NCBI GenBank assembly: GCA_019915015.1
Contig: JAHBBC010000077.1
Coordinates: forward strand, 1-45,081
DNA length: 45,081 nucleotides
Direction of reading: 5' to 3'
Source: Auriscalpium vulgare
Taxonomy: Eukaryota > Basidiomycota > Agaricomycetes > Russulales > Auriscalpiaceae
The notes beneath the pieces are model-generated. The model had not been told where the DNA came from. It saw nothing but the letters and a program-made list of their open reading frames with translations, and did no database searches. Positions 1 to 11,077 of the stretch are shown here, piece after piece (positions within the stretch are counted from its first letter, which is position 1; each line of letters opens with the position of its first letter). A program made the translations under genes and the position numbers.

Positions 1-237
1 ACGTCAATGGGGGCAATCATGTCCAAACACTGAGGCGTACATTGCCACGCCCCACATGAAGTGCACCAGCTTGATGAGGACCGCTGTAGGGCATGTCATA
101 TCGGACAATGGAGGACTGACGCCTTCGTATCGTACCATCCATGTACGCGAGGACTGTTCCAGTTCGTCATGATGCTCTGAGACAGCAGAGGATGTGAGAC
201 TATGTGCTGGGTAATCTGAAGAACAAGCACGACTCAC
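1..237 (-). CDS. possible 5' exon of a small membrane protein, partial
   Basis: An open minus-strand frame of up to 77 codons runs off the left edge. Its C-terminal part is hydrophobic (residues MTCPTAVLIKLVHFMWGV), reminiscent of the first membrane segment of basidiomycete integral-membrane families whose next exon would start with an aromatic-rich helix. A GTACGC that could serve as a splice donor lies about 40 nt from the edge (near position 40 on the minus strand). The frame is short, no motif is decisive, and the rest lies outside the window, so this is only a candidate exon. Confidence 0.2.
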
Positions 238-3200
238 TCTGGCGTGTCCACAGCCTGCCTGTCTTTGTTCGACGCCTCATTAACCAGTGACTAGTGACTG
301 ACTTGCGATCTATGAGCGTTGCTGTAAGAGGATACTTCTGATAAGAGGCGTCTTCCAAGAATGAATCTCGCAGCGGTTAGAGAGCAGTTGACCGGCTCTT
401 CGATATGTGTAGTTCGCTGATGCTGGGAAGCATCCGCTTAGTATGGCCATCTTGCAGGGTGTCCGGCAACCAGTCCTAGCCCGGCATGGCCCGGGGTACT
501 AAGTATCATCGGTGTGAGATGCGCTGAGAAGTTGGAGCGAGCTGAAACTTCGGATAAAGATGGTTTCCTGCCTAGTTCTAAAGCTGCATCAGTATGGACA
601 GCCCTTGTGTGAAGGCATCGACGTAGGATGGAAAATACACTCACACAAAGGGCACCGGCCTGACTGCTATGGCCAGCAAGCGTACATGGAAGTACTGGCG
701 GTCCTCGTGAGTAACTGATTGAGATAGAGCACCTGTGTAATTTGGCCAAGGTCAGACCGACAAGTTCTGGATCCGAGGACCTGATCGCAGAGCTATGTGC
801 TAAGAGAGTGACGTTCCATGGATGATGGACTCTGCGCGAAGGTTCGTTCGAGCTGTGGGTGTTCACTATGCTGCTCGCGGCCACGCTTAAGTTTGGGAGG
901 ACAGAGCAATGAGAGTATGAAAGAAATGAATAAAATACGGGTGGGCGTCGTTCGACAAGTGCAGAGTCTGCGACGGCGTCGCCGAGAGTCGCCCGAGGCG
1001 TGCGATTTTCGGCGCCCGTCCCATCTCCCGTTCAACAACGTCGACCATCCTCTATGGCCGCTTTGTCATTGGCACCAGTCCAACGCCCGGCGTCGCTCTT
1101 TATCGCAGGATGTCTATAGCTGGCGGCGGCAGACAACAGGCAGAGAGGAACAGTGCTCAGGTGCGTAAACATCCATCCTCCCTTAAGCTCAAGCATTGCC
1201 AACCATCGTCACAGATCGTACCCCCCTCTCCACCTGCAGCGTACCCATCTCTTTTGCGCGCTCGACGCCTCATTTTTTGCTGGACAACAACAAGCCCAGA
1301 TCTTCATGGACGACAGGCAGGCTGCGTTGGCATCACGGCGTCTTCCTCGTCCACAATGCGGCATCCACTCCAACCAACTCGAAGATCTTCATGCACGTAT
1401 CTGTTCCATATAGCCCGGAAATCTGACGCGTCTTTCCAGCTCAATTCCACCCGTCTGCAGTTTCGGTTCGACCGGCTCGCGTGCGTGCTACGCGCATCTC
1501 CCAGAGGGCACCTCGTCCTTCGGCGGGCGGAGAAGCGTGTCTGTGAAGAGGGCACGGGCACAGATCGGGCGTCGAGTCGGATGCAACCACCTATCCGCGT
1601 CCCACCCCACTCAGGCACTCTGCGCCCGTAGACCGCACCTGGACATGGCGTTTGGACGTATTGCAGTGAGTTCCAGGCGTGACGTTCTCGAACGTATAGC
1701 GAGTCTGATGGAATTTTTCCCAGTCACCGTCGAGCTACTTGCTTGTCGCCACGACGACCCTCTGCTGTCATGGCAAAAGTCCCAGGTGCGCTCCGTATCC
1801 TGGATTCCTCCAACTTACAATATTTTTGCAGCGTTGATAGCGATGAAATCGAACCGTAAACGCTGTCCGTGGCGATCTTCCCTCCATCATTGGCTCGCTC
1901 GCTGCAATCTGACGTCTGGGCGAGTCAAACTTCTTTTACGGAACCATACGCTAGTATGCACGAATAAAATCGATTTTGTCGCCGAGAGCTGATTACGGTC
2001 CTCTTATGACTGCAGCGAGCGCTTGGTTCTGTGTGGCGTGATGGTGTCGATTCGTAATGTCAGCGGCAAGTTGAGAGCGTACCGAACGCTTTTTTTTGGC
2101 TGAGAACTTCTGACGGGCAGTCCCCATGACCGGCCACGCTAGGTATCAAGACAGAATGTCCTGGCTTCTCGTGGGAGGAGCGGGATCATGTAGAGGAGGC
2201 AGATACTCATCAGTATGGTCTCCGCACCACCGTATCAAGTGCGGGGTTCGTGTTGAGGACGTGGCGGCGGGAGGCTATCGCCATCCCGTCAAGTTGCCGT
2301 CATCGACTTCTCGGCCCCCAGGATCACATCATGAAGATGAGAACAAAAAGCTGCTTCGGAGGCGCTGCGCGGTGCCGCGCCGGTAGCATGTGGTCAGTCG
2401 CTAGATGCATCTCATTCGGCACTGCCCATTCATGGCGCCAGTCAACAGGACTGCGATGTGTTTCCCAGCGTCTTGAGCAGACCCGCAGCGCTGAATTAGT
2501 TTATGCTAAGTCTTTGTCAAAGAGCTCGTCAACACAGGTCGCTTACACGGCGGTTCGGCGACGATGTTTGAATAGCCGAGAATGCGCAGCTTGCAGGCGG
2601 CAGGCGGTTCGCGATGAGCAGGAAGAGCTGCGTCGCACCGATCCAGCTGACGCGGGCTGCGGACGGCTGCGGACGTGGCGTGCTAGCGCGTGGGCCGGTC
2701 CTGTAAATGCCGAACTAGTATGTGTAGCCAGATGTTGCAGCAATGGCGAACCCAGCTGTTGCGGTAGTTCAGCGAGAGAGGACGGGATACCGACGCACGG
2801 CGGTAGCGAACCGTAGCCTGGTGGGCATTTCCCACGATTTCGTCAACTAACGCCGATCTCCCACGGGTCCTCAATTTCCCATGGGCCTGCAGAATCCCAT
2901 CGCGCCGACGCAAGCTCGACTACAACCACTCTGCGACACCATGGAGCATCCACCACCCTCCCAGTCTCCCATACTTGTACCGACAACTCCTCGATAACTC
3001 CTTGGCCTCCGCACCTCAGCTCTGGCTGCCCCGTCTCCTAGTTCGCTATGCCCGCGACAAATGTACTGGGCGACTCTAGCAGCGCGGCGGCCAGCTTGCC
3101 CCCGTTTACGGCCCCATCATCACCATTACCATCCGGTTCAAGCTCGCCAGTCCCTGCGGGTTGCTTCTAGTCCTGCGCTCATGGCCGGATACTCCTTTGT

Positions 3201-3590
3201 CCGCAGAGCGCGCATCGACGCAGGGACCATCGAATTCCCTTACACCTCCCTTCATGTACTCTACAAGTGTAAGGTACCGAAATCTCATCTGTCTCAGTCT
3301 GCCCCATTCTTACTTCATTTGCCATGCACTTTGTCAACGACACACTCGAGAAAGAAGCTGAAGCAGCAGTGCATAATAGCACTGGCCTGTATGTTATGTC
3401 GAAACAGTGCGCAGCTGGTGCGAAAATGTTCATGTGGTGTCGGTGAAACATCAGCTCCGCCGCTCGCGGCACTTAGCATTGTCGAAAACACGATTCCTTT
3501 CCCGATTGCCGTCCCCAGCCTCACTCGTCAGCTCAGCGATCCCTCCCTCGGCAGCCTGCTCATACCCTGCTGCATACACGACCTATCTCA
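238..3590. other. gene-poor stretch, nothing recognised
   Basis: About 3.3 kb with no recognisable gene. Longest open frames are 148 codons on the minus strand (438-884) and 188 codons on the plus strand (2250-2816); both have Arg/Ser/Cys-rich composition typical of chance frames in GC-rich DNA and no family motif. A short Ser/Pro-rich frame beginning at ATG 3049 (about 40 codons) could be a fragment of a low-complexity coding exon, but nothing around it supports a gene. The stretch borders decayed kinase and P450 DNA and is probably degraded accessory sequence. Confidence 0.4.
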
Positions 3591-3596
3591 CTATCT

Positions 3597-3648
3597 CACT
3601 ATCGGTCGTGGAAGCACGGAATACACCACGAACCTTCGAGCTGATAAG
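3597..3648 (+). pseudogene. FunK1-type kinase relic (about 50 bp)
   Basis: One frame reads HYRSWKHGIHHEPSS and then two stop codons. This matches the start of the second kinase exon in the array copies at 6484-7323 (HYRTWKHEIHHEPPS) and 8626-9487 (HYRLWKHGIHHGPPS), just before the catalytic loop. No flanking kinase sequence is retained on either side. It is therefore an isolated scrap of the family about 3 kb outside the main array and upstream of the P450 relic. Confidence 0.6.
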
Positions 3649-3830
3649 CGACGATTTATTTTGCCTCCGAGTCGGATCCGACCTGATCCCCGCTCGACGG
3701 GCGGCCCTGAGCTTCCGCAAACAACACCCTGGCATCGTGACTTACGATATGCCGTCCTTGCGTTGGGACCTGTTTCATACCCTCGCTTTCACTGATATGG
3801 TTGGTGAAATCCCGTAACCCGACGTTACCC

Positions 3831-3840
3831 CCTATAAATA
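3831..3840 (+). promoter_or_regulatory. TATA box of the P450 relic
   Basis: TATAAATA lies 57 nt before the ATG at 3897, a plausible distance for a fungal core promoter, followed by a short leader. It suggests that the P450 locus kept its original promoter although the coding part is broken. Confidence 0.55.
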
Positions 3841-3896
3841 CAGACAGATATGGCCGTTGAATCATCACCCACCAGCTCTTCAACGTCTTCATCACC

Positions 3897-6291
3897 ATGT
3901 TGACCCCCTCCTTGGCGGTTGTGGCTCTTCTCCCTCTGGTCGGGTTATTGACATCGATCGTCAGTCTCGTGTTCTTCGCGGTGCGACACAGATTCCGGCA
4001 GCTCTCCCTCCGGACGATCCCGGTCCTCCACGGGCGTCCTTTTTGGAAGGTACGTCTGTCATGCCGTACGAGCTTACGAGGCTTCGTACTAGCGTATTAC
4101 CTCTAGGTAATCTTGGTCAGATGTATCATCCCCAGGCGAAGGCATTCCATAGGCACCTCACCAAGACCTACGGGGACATCATCAAGGTCAACGGACTGCT
4201 TGGTGTACGCTCGCTCGCTGTTTCTCAGATGCCCAGTAGCTAACTTTCACAAACTGGAAGGATATACAAATTTTTGTCGCTGATCCAAGGGCCTGCCAAA
4301 GCATCTTGCAAGAGCCCGCGTTTGAAATGGCTCCGTGGTTTCTCTAGTACGCACATCGCTTCTATACGACCCTCCTGGAATGCCGATCTAGTCGTCAAAT
4401 TGTCTGCTAGGTTGAACCGTCATGTCCTCGGAAATGGCTTGTTCTCTACGATGGGTTTGTTCAAGTCTCATATTCATGAAAAAGACATCATGGATTTGTC
4501 TGACATCCTCCTACTCGTGACACGCAGGACTTCACCACCGGAAGCAGCGCAAGATGCTCAATCCGATGTTCTCAACCAAAAGTATACGCTCCATGACACC
4601 GCTCTTCCAGAAAATCACGCACCAGGTACGAATTTCGATCTATCGAGATCGTTGGAGTGTCATTAAGCATCGGTCATCGCAGCTCGAAGATGTTTTAAGT
4701 TCGAAGGTTGAATCGGGACCACAAGAGCTCGACATGATGGAGTGGGTGGACCGCCTTGCCCTCGAACTCGTCGCGCAAGGTGGTTTCGGGTACTCATTCG
4801 GGAGCCTCGAAGGTGAAAGAAACAAATTCAGACTGGCGGTCAAAGGATTCCTGTGAGAGACTCTCCTCTTGACAGCGGAATTGATTTTGACTGTTGAATA
4901 ACAGTCCAAGCATCTCGGGGATCATGCTCTGGTGCATTAATTTCCCCGGGTCTCCAAATACCTGCAAGTTTCCTTCGTGGCGTGGCGTCGTGGCTCCCAT
5001 GGCCGAGCCTGCATAAGGTCATCGGCATCACCGATGTCATGAGCGCTCACGCTAAGGCGGTCTTTGAAGACAAGAAATATCTGCTAGACAAAGGTGATGT
5101 CGAGACGGTGCATCAGATCGGGGAGGAAGGGACATCCTCAGCATCCTTTGTACGTCTCGCAACAAGGATTGATATTGATTTCTGTCGCTGACATGTTGCT
5201 GACATGTCACCTGTGGAATCACAGTGAAGGCTAACATGAGCGCCGACGACGAGGACAAACTTCCGGACGAAGAAATGCTCGCGCAAATGAAGCGAGTCGC
5301 GTTCTTTGGGAGTTGATTTGTACTGGCTAACTAGTCAACAGCACGTTCTTGCTCGCAGGCACAGATACAACTTCAAACGCAGTCTCTCGCCTCCTACACC
5401 TTTTGTCGGAGAACCAGGATGTGCAGACCAGGCTTCGTCAAGAGCTGCTCGAGGCCCAGAGTACAGCGGATGGTGGGCAGCTCCGGTACGACGAGCTTGC
5501 TGCACTTCCATACCTAGACGCCGTGTGCCGCGAGAGCCTCCGGGTGTGAGTTCGTCATGCGCCGCCTTATTCACTGCTCACTATTCCATTAGTTTCCCTC
5601 CTGTTACATTTGCGAGCCGAACGTAAGTCACCTGAATTTTCAGCTCGTCTTCTTTATCTTCGATCTATCTTTACAGGTGTTGCAAGAACACTTTTGTTCC
5701 CTTGTGTCATCCGATCGAAACGTCGACCGGCGATGTCCTCGACTCGCTTTACGTGCCGAACGGCACCGAAGTTGTCATTAATATCCTCGCCATTAACCTC
5801 TCAACGGCCATTTGGGGTCCTGATGCGGAGGAGTGGAAGCCCGAGCGATGGCTGGCGCCTCTGCCGAAGACGGTGGAGGAAGCACGCATCCGGGAATTTA
5901 CTCTAATACGTGAGTCATGAGCAGCGCAACGCTGCACCGCACGCTGATTTCTGCTTATATTCAGAATGACTTTCCTCGGTGATCGAGAGCGTGCATGTGA
6001 GTAGTTGGCTCCCTTCTGGTTACTCGCTTTCTGATTGGCTTCCAAAGTGGCTTCAGGTTTTCGCAGCTAGGATTGAGTAAGTTTATTCGTGCTCGTCAAT
6101 TCCGGGCTTCGTCCATCTTACAGTCGAACGCTATAGAAGTAACACTGGCCCAGCTCATCCCATCCTTCCGCTTGCCTTCAAAGAAGGAAGAGATTGAGTG
6201 GCGATTCGGCGCGAACACTATTCCTGGTGTCAAAGGTTCCGATTCCTTGGATCCGAAGCTGCCGATGATCGTGGAGAGGATTGAGGCTTGA
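3897..6291 (+). pseudogene. cytochrome P450 monooxygenase, frame-broken
   Basis: A fungal class-II P450 with an N-terminal membrane anchor (residues 1-30 hydrophobic) and about ten short introns. In order one sees the anchor, the IPGPP hinge at about 4020, the I-helix oxygen-binding AGTDTTS at about 5360, the K-helix ExxR (CRESLRV, about 5530), the PERW motif (EEWKPERW, about 5830) and a C-terminal IPSFRL segment. A haem-thiolate protein of this family would oxidise small hydrophobic metabolites at the ER. The reading frame must be shifted at several places (near 4020, 4945, 4970, 5130, 5695, 5888 and 5998), a TAG forms across the junction 4346/4411, and the donor after GCGCAAATGAA (5289) is GC rather than GT. 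At the haem loop the expected Ala-Cys-Ile-Gly codons are disrupted at GCAT|GTGAGT (5995-5998). The most likely reading is a decayed gene. Some breaks fall in CCCGGG and could be sequencing errors. Confidence 0.8.
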
Positions 6292-6483
6292 CGACCGTCG
6301 TGTTACTTATATCACTTCTGTGGTGAATAGTGACCGGAGTCGGTCGGTCTCTACGTCGTTCATCGACCAAATCTGTGTGCAGGAAATTACTGAGCATTTT
6401 AATTACTCGGCACTCTATTTAACCGTGCATATTTGGTCACATATGGCTATCAAAGTATAAGTATACTGTCCAGATAAATACGG
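6292..6483 (-). repeat. 3' flank shared by kinase copies A, E and F
   Basis: On the minus strand the first ~110 nt after the stop of kinase A (GTGACCGTATTTATCT..GACAGTAT and onward to TGCTCAGTAATTTCC) are nearly identical to the DNA after the stops of kinases E (16413-16570) and F (20409-20515). This shows that A, E and F come from one duplicated unit, whereas C and D carry another 3' flank. It probably contains the 3' UTR and polyadenylation region. Confidence 0.75.
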
Positions 6484-7323
6484 TCACTGCCACAAATTTG
6501 GGGCCCTCTTCTTCCCGATGTCGTTGAACTGACGGTAGATTTCAGCCTCCGTTTCTACAGCCGGCTGTTCCTGTGCCGCAAACACGTCCGGAGAGGTGCG
6601 TTGGAATTCGCGCAGTTTCACGAAATGAAGAAGCCAATATGTCAGTGGCCAATGCGAGGTCCAAGTTCCAGGAGGCTTCTTGTTCAACCTGGCGAGGGGA
6701 TCGCTGAGGAATGCCCACTTTTCTTTGTAGCACTGAATATAGTCCCCAGTGATCCACGCGTCGGCTTGCCCACCCTTGACCTTCTCGCCCTTCTCGTAGC
6801 TGATGACAACATAGGCCAGGATCCATATGAAATATTCGAGGTCGTGGTAGTAGGTCCTCGCAATCTCTCCCCGCCGATCACGCTCGCTGAGGAGCTCGAG
6901 GGGCATGAAGGGTATGGTGCCCGTTCTGTCTTGATGCTCGTGCGCGCTCTCTGCATCGACATCTGCCAGGTCCCAGTCGTTGAGAACGCCGCAGATGGCG
7001 CCGCCACCCTCGCCGTACATGAGGTTTGAAATGCTCGGAGGCTCGTGATGAATTTCGTGCTTCCATGTACGATAGTGACCTAGGTTTCTGTCAGCGTAAC
7101 TCGGTGAAAGATGCAGGCGCGACGTACACTGTGCACAATCGAGCCATGCTCTTACGAATGCGTCGCCACGCAGCTCACGGATCGGCTGCAGCATTTCGAA
7201 GGTGGCGCGAAAAACGCGGCGAATGACGTTCGGGAGAGGATGAAAGTTGTCACGAACGTCGCCCATTTCTAACTGAGTCTTCTCAGAGTCGGCCAGCGGC
7301 AACGCGAGGGTGCGCGAGGGCAT
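6484..7323 (-). CDS. FunK1-like kinase C-lobe protein, copy A
   Basis: Spliced product of 263 aa from two exons (7323-7128, 7079-6484) separated by a 48-nt intron that is also open in frame. The start was set at ATG 7323 because copies D, E and F begin with the same MPSR/MPFR context. The sequence carries the C-lobe of the fungal-type protein kinase family: a helix with ELRGDAFVRAWLDC, the metal-binding loop equivalent NDWDLA, the P+1-like RTGTIPFM, and YYHDLEYFIWILAYV near the end of the lobe. The catalytic-loop HRD is replaced: HHEPPSISNLM stands where E and C have HRDPSLSNLM. No glycine loop or VAIK lysine is present. The family is expanded in Agaricomycetes with unknown substrates. Copy A is frame-intact but probably catalytically inactive; it points opposite to copy B. 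Confidence 0.7.
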   Translation of the reverse strand: MPSRTLALPLADSEKTQLEMGDVRDNFHPLPNVIRRVFRATFEMLQPIRELRGDAFVRAWLDCAQCTSRLHLSPSYADRNLGHYRTWKHEIHHEPPSISNLMYGEGGGAICGVLNDWDLADVDAESAHEHQDRTGTIPFMPLELLSERDRRGEIARTYYHDLEYFIWILAYVVISYEKGEKVKGGQADAWITGDYIQCYKEKWAFLSDPLARLNKKPPGTWTSHWPLTYWLLHFVKLREFQRTSPDVFAAQEQPAVETEAEIYRQFNDIGKKRAPNLWQ

Positions 7324-8625
7324 ACGCGCAGCGAGAACGTAAAGGCAGGCAGACAATGGCAGATGGCAGAGCGCTGCCGTGTCGAGCAAGATTCTGAGCG
7401 AAGGCGATGGGAAGAACGAATTTGAGCGCATCCAACGGCGGCGTGCCAGACTCGATGTGTCGACAAGGCTGCCACGATGTATGCGCGCGGTCAGGCTTGG
7501 GCGCCGGGCGCAAATGGGCGAAAGCTCGAGGACGAGCCTCGTTTCTTGCACGCGAGGACGATGATACGTTGAGCGCGGGACCCAGGGCATGATACTGACC
7601 TTGGCAGATGAGGATGCGGGCGAGCGTACTGTAGGCTCACTGTAGCCCAGCGTATTATGTAATGCTCTCTACTCCGAGTCCAGCACTATAGTACGCTGGT
7701 ACTCCTTTTCGGTTCCAGGCAGCACTGGACTGTGCACAGTTTCCCTCCGTATCGCACTGCTGAGTGGCCGCATCTCCAGGGCTCCAATTGATCGACTCTC
7801 ATCCATCGCGACTATCCCGCGAGGTGTCCCAGGGCCATTCATTCACAACGACACGCGCACGACTTACCGGGAACATGACTCACGGCGCAGGGAAGTAGTC
7901 AGAGGAAAATGAGGCAGAAGGTCATAGCGGTCACTCTCCATCGGCATAGTCACTGATCTCTCCCTAGTTCTGCGAGTACTGTTGATCTCTTTGACAACCG
8001 AAGATGCGTCGAAATTGTCGAAGGAACATGCGCTCAAGATCTCACAAAAGCTGGGCGAGATATTCGGCGATGTGAATGTCAGCGGAGGTCCCAGCGAGCG
8101 GCACATGAGAGGGGTGAGGTATGTCTGCGACTCTGCGCACATCTCGCCGCGTGTTTAATCCTCAACATGCGCCCAGGTCCTCAATGATGAAGCTTGCCGA
8201 TCATCGAGATATCGGAGCCCCCTTCAGACTCGATTTCCGAGGATCTTGCTGAGGCGTTTGATCTCCCCCATACTCAGACTTTGTCCCGCTAGCTGTCAGA
8301 TCGTTCAACGTGTCAGTCTGACTGCACCCCCACCACGTTGTACGGCACGCTCGTCCTCGAGTCGACGCCCATTTGCGCCCGCCGCCGGCAAGCTGACCGC
8401 GCGCATACGTCGTGGCAGCCCTCGTCGACAGCCACATCATCGGCACTCTGCATCTCTTTGCTTTGTACCACCGCTGTTCCGCTGCTAGTACTACCTCCGC
8501 GCTCGTAACCCCTCCTGCGCACGCCGAGCACTCAAGTTCTCGCCCGACGGCACGCAGACTACCACCACGCAACGCCCTCTCACATGCGCCCACGACGTAC
8601 TACGATGCACACGCGCCACGCTTAA
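7324..8625. repeat. head-to-head spacer between kinase copies A and B
   Basis: Both ends are homologous and inverted. The block with CTCGAGTCG.CGCCCATTTGCGCCC followed by a GCGCGCATAC(A/G)TCGTGGCAG stretch occurs on the minus strand at about 7550-7450 and on the plus strand at about 8355-8420, and again at 12372 and 18672 in the array. These are 5' parts of the ancestral kinase unit. The central 7640-8240 holds no recognised gene; a 92-codon minus frame (7864-8142) lacks motifs. Confidence 0.55.
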
Positions 8626-9487
8626 ATGTCCTCACTGTCCGCGCCCTCATGCATCCTCCGAGTCGCGTCGCTGCCAGACAACGGTTTCATCGACTACAAG
8701 ACTTTCCGTTCGAAAACGGGCGACCGCGATCCCCGTCCTCTCCCGAATGTCAGCCGCCGTGTGTTTCGCGCCATCGCCTTCAAGCAGCTGGCGACCATCT
8801 GCGAGCTGAGCGGCGACGCATTCGTGAGCGCATGGCTCGATTGTGCCCATTGTACGTCGAGCCTGTATTTTTCTTCGAGTCACGCTGACAGAAACCTAGC
8901 TCACTATCGTCTATGGAAGCACGGAATTCACCACGGACCTCCGAGCCTCTCAAATCTCATGTACTGCGAGGGTGGCGGCACCATCTGCGGCGTTCTCAAC
9001 GACTGGGACTTAGCAAATGTCGATGAAGAGAGCGCGCACGAGCATCAAGACCGAACGGGCGCCATACCCTTCATGCCCTTCGAGCTCCTCAGCGAGCGTT
9101 ATTGGCGGGGAGATTGCGAGGACCTACTACCACGACCTCGAATATTCATCTGGATCCTGGCCTATGTTGTCATCAGCTACGAGAAGAGCGAGAAGGTGAA
9201 GGAGGCCCGGCAAGCCGACGCGTGGATCGCTGGGGACTACTTATAATCAGTGCTACAAGGAGAAGACGGTATTCCTCAAAGAACCCGTCGCCGATTTGAA
9301 CGAGAAGCCTCCTGGAGAGTGGACCTCGCAGTGGCCACTGACCTTTGCACTCCTTCATTGGGTTAGAAATCGTGACAACCAACGCTTCGATGTGTTGAAG
9401 AAGCCGTCCGTAGAAGAAGTGGACGATGTTTACCGCAGCTTCAACGACATCGGGAAGAAGCAGGCCTTAGGTTTCGCGTGGCAATGA
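8626..9487 (+). pseudogene. FunK1-like kinase copy B, frameshifted
   Basis: Exon 1 is 8626-8851 and the usual 48-nt intron runs 8852-8899. Residues match copy A closely (ELSGDAFVSAWLDC, LNDWDLANV, RTGAIPFMP). Compared with copy A, two bases are missing near 9110 and one near 9147. Together they restore the frame, but the segment EIARTYYHDLEYF is read as DCEDLLPRPRIF. Near 9240 a 4-base gain produces GDYL and then a TAA stop; the remaining C-terminus (LNEKPPGEWTSQWPL to ALGFAWQ) continues in another frame to 9487. The catalytic loop reads HHGPPSLSNLM, lacking the Asp. This copy is a pseudogene unless the assembly is wrong. Confidence 0.75.
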
Positions 9488-9748
9488 TCGGCCTCGAGGC
9501 TCGAGTCGTCAACCTTTCCTGCCGACACCCTTACCGCGCGCATGGAGCGTGGCAGCTCGACTCCGGCACCCTGGCCCTATCCGCTTCACGCGGCCGTTGG
9601 CCGCGTTATTTATCAACTTCGCTCAGGCTCTCGCCTGTCTGCCAGCACCTCGCTCGACAGCACTGGCGCCAGTCTACGCCCCTACTCCACCACCAGCACA
9701 CACGACCCACGCCCATATCTTCACCGCGCCCTCTCATACTCGCTGTCC

Positions 9749-11077
9749 ATGACCTCACGCATCCTCGCGTCTCCCGACCATGGTCCTCACAAGTTTCGCT
9801 TCGAAACGAGCGCCATTCTCGATGACCGTTGTCGTCTCCCAAACGTCGACCGCCGTATGTTTCGCGCCATCCCCTTCAAGCACCTGAAGCCAATCTGTGA
9901 GCTGAGTGGCGACGGATTTGTCAAACCATGGCTTGATTGCGTGAATTGTACGTCGCGCAGTGTATCTTTCTCCAGGTAACGCTGACTGAAATCTACGGCT
10001 ATCATAGGGCGCTGGGCACAAGTCGTAGGCGGATCGAACGTCAGCACTGGAGTGATAAGACCAGAGCCCTATGCCGTCAAAATGTATTGGCCCGATGAAA
10101 GTAGGACCAGCGAGGTTAAAATTATCCAGGAAGCACGGAAGGTCGTTCGCAGCGTTAACCTTCAGAAGCTCGGACTCGAGAAACATCCTCCAACCATCTT
10201 CGGCTACGAAGATTACGGTTCGGAAACAAAAGAAATCCGGGAGGCGCTTGATATCGATTCGGGCATCTCTAGTCACTGTATACTTCGCGTCATCGCCTTC
10301 AAGATGCGGCAGCCGATCCGTGAGCTGCGCGGCCACGAATTCGTGAAAGCGTGGTTTGACTGTGTTACGTGTACGTCGCCGTCCATTATACTTACTCTGA
10401 GTCACGCTGACTTGTATCTAGGCCATTATCATCTATGGAAAGAGGGCGTTGAACACCGAGATCCGAGCCTCGCCAACCTCATGTACTACAAGGAGGGCAC
10501 CACCGTTTACGGCGTTCTCAACGATTGGGATCTGGCATACATCAAAGGAAAAAACGAAAACGACGCCCACACTTACCTAGAACGCACCGGCACCATCCCC
10601 TTCATGCCGCTCGCGCTACTCAATACCGAGTACTGGAATGGAAAGATCAAGAGGACCTACTATCACGACCTGGAGTCGTTCGTCTGGGTCCTCGCCTTTC
10701 AGTTCCTCAGCTTCGAGAAAGGCGGGAAGAGGCTCAAGGAAGGTCCGCGGCCAGCCGACGCGTGGGAAACAGGAGACTATGAGCAGTGTCAAGAGAAGAA
10801 GCTGGCCTTTGTGTTACGTGACATGTTGAAGAAAGACATCGCACAGGCTTGGAAGGATGAGTGGCCACTAGCGCGTGACCTTCTCAAGGTCACCGCAGGA
10901 GCCTGGGTCAACCGCCAGAGCGCCTATGAAGTCCACATCGATATCGACAGCTCGGACCAGCCCGTCGAAGACATCGACGACTCGGACCGGCTGGTCCGAA
11001 AAGACACTACATCGGATGAGGCCTATTACAAGACAGTTATCTACCTCATGAAACGTTTCCGCTATGCAACGCAGTGA
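9749..11077 (+). CDS. FunK1-like kinase copy C with N-lobe and extra front piece
   Basis: Three exons (9749-9947, 10008-10370, 10422-11077) splice in frame to 405 aa. Exon 2 has the only N-lobe in the array: YAVKMYWP with the ATP-anchoring Lys, EVKIIQEARK as helix C, then FGYEDYGSETKEIREAL, a signature typical of the family. The C-lobe carries HRDPSLANLMYY, LNDWDLAYI and RTGTIPFMP, so the catalytic Asp and metal Asp are kept. Exon 1, however, repeats the pre-catalytic helix (ELSGDGFVKPWLDC) that occurs again at ELRGHEFVKAWFDC. It therefore looks like the beginning of a second, truncated copy fused by its splice donor to the gene. The true start could also be internal. The tail after GAWVNRQSAYEV is Asp/Ser-rich. 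This is the copy most likely to be an active kinase. Confidence 0.65.

Noticed and set aside
438..884. 148-codon minus-strand open frame
   Set aside because: No motif, biased composition, no splice partners and no promoter; a chance frame in GC-rich DNA is more likely.
7324..7590. Upstream extension of kinase copy A by 89 codons
   Set aside because: The extension is not similar to the N-lobe of copy C, and the other copies start at the homologous MPSR position; it overlaps repeat DNA shared with copies B and D.
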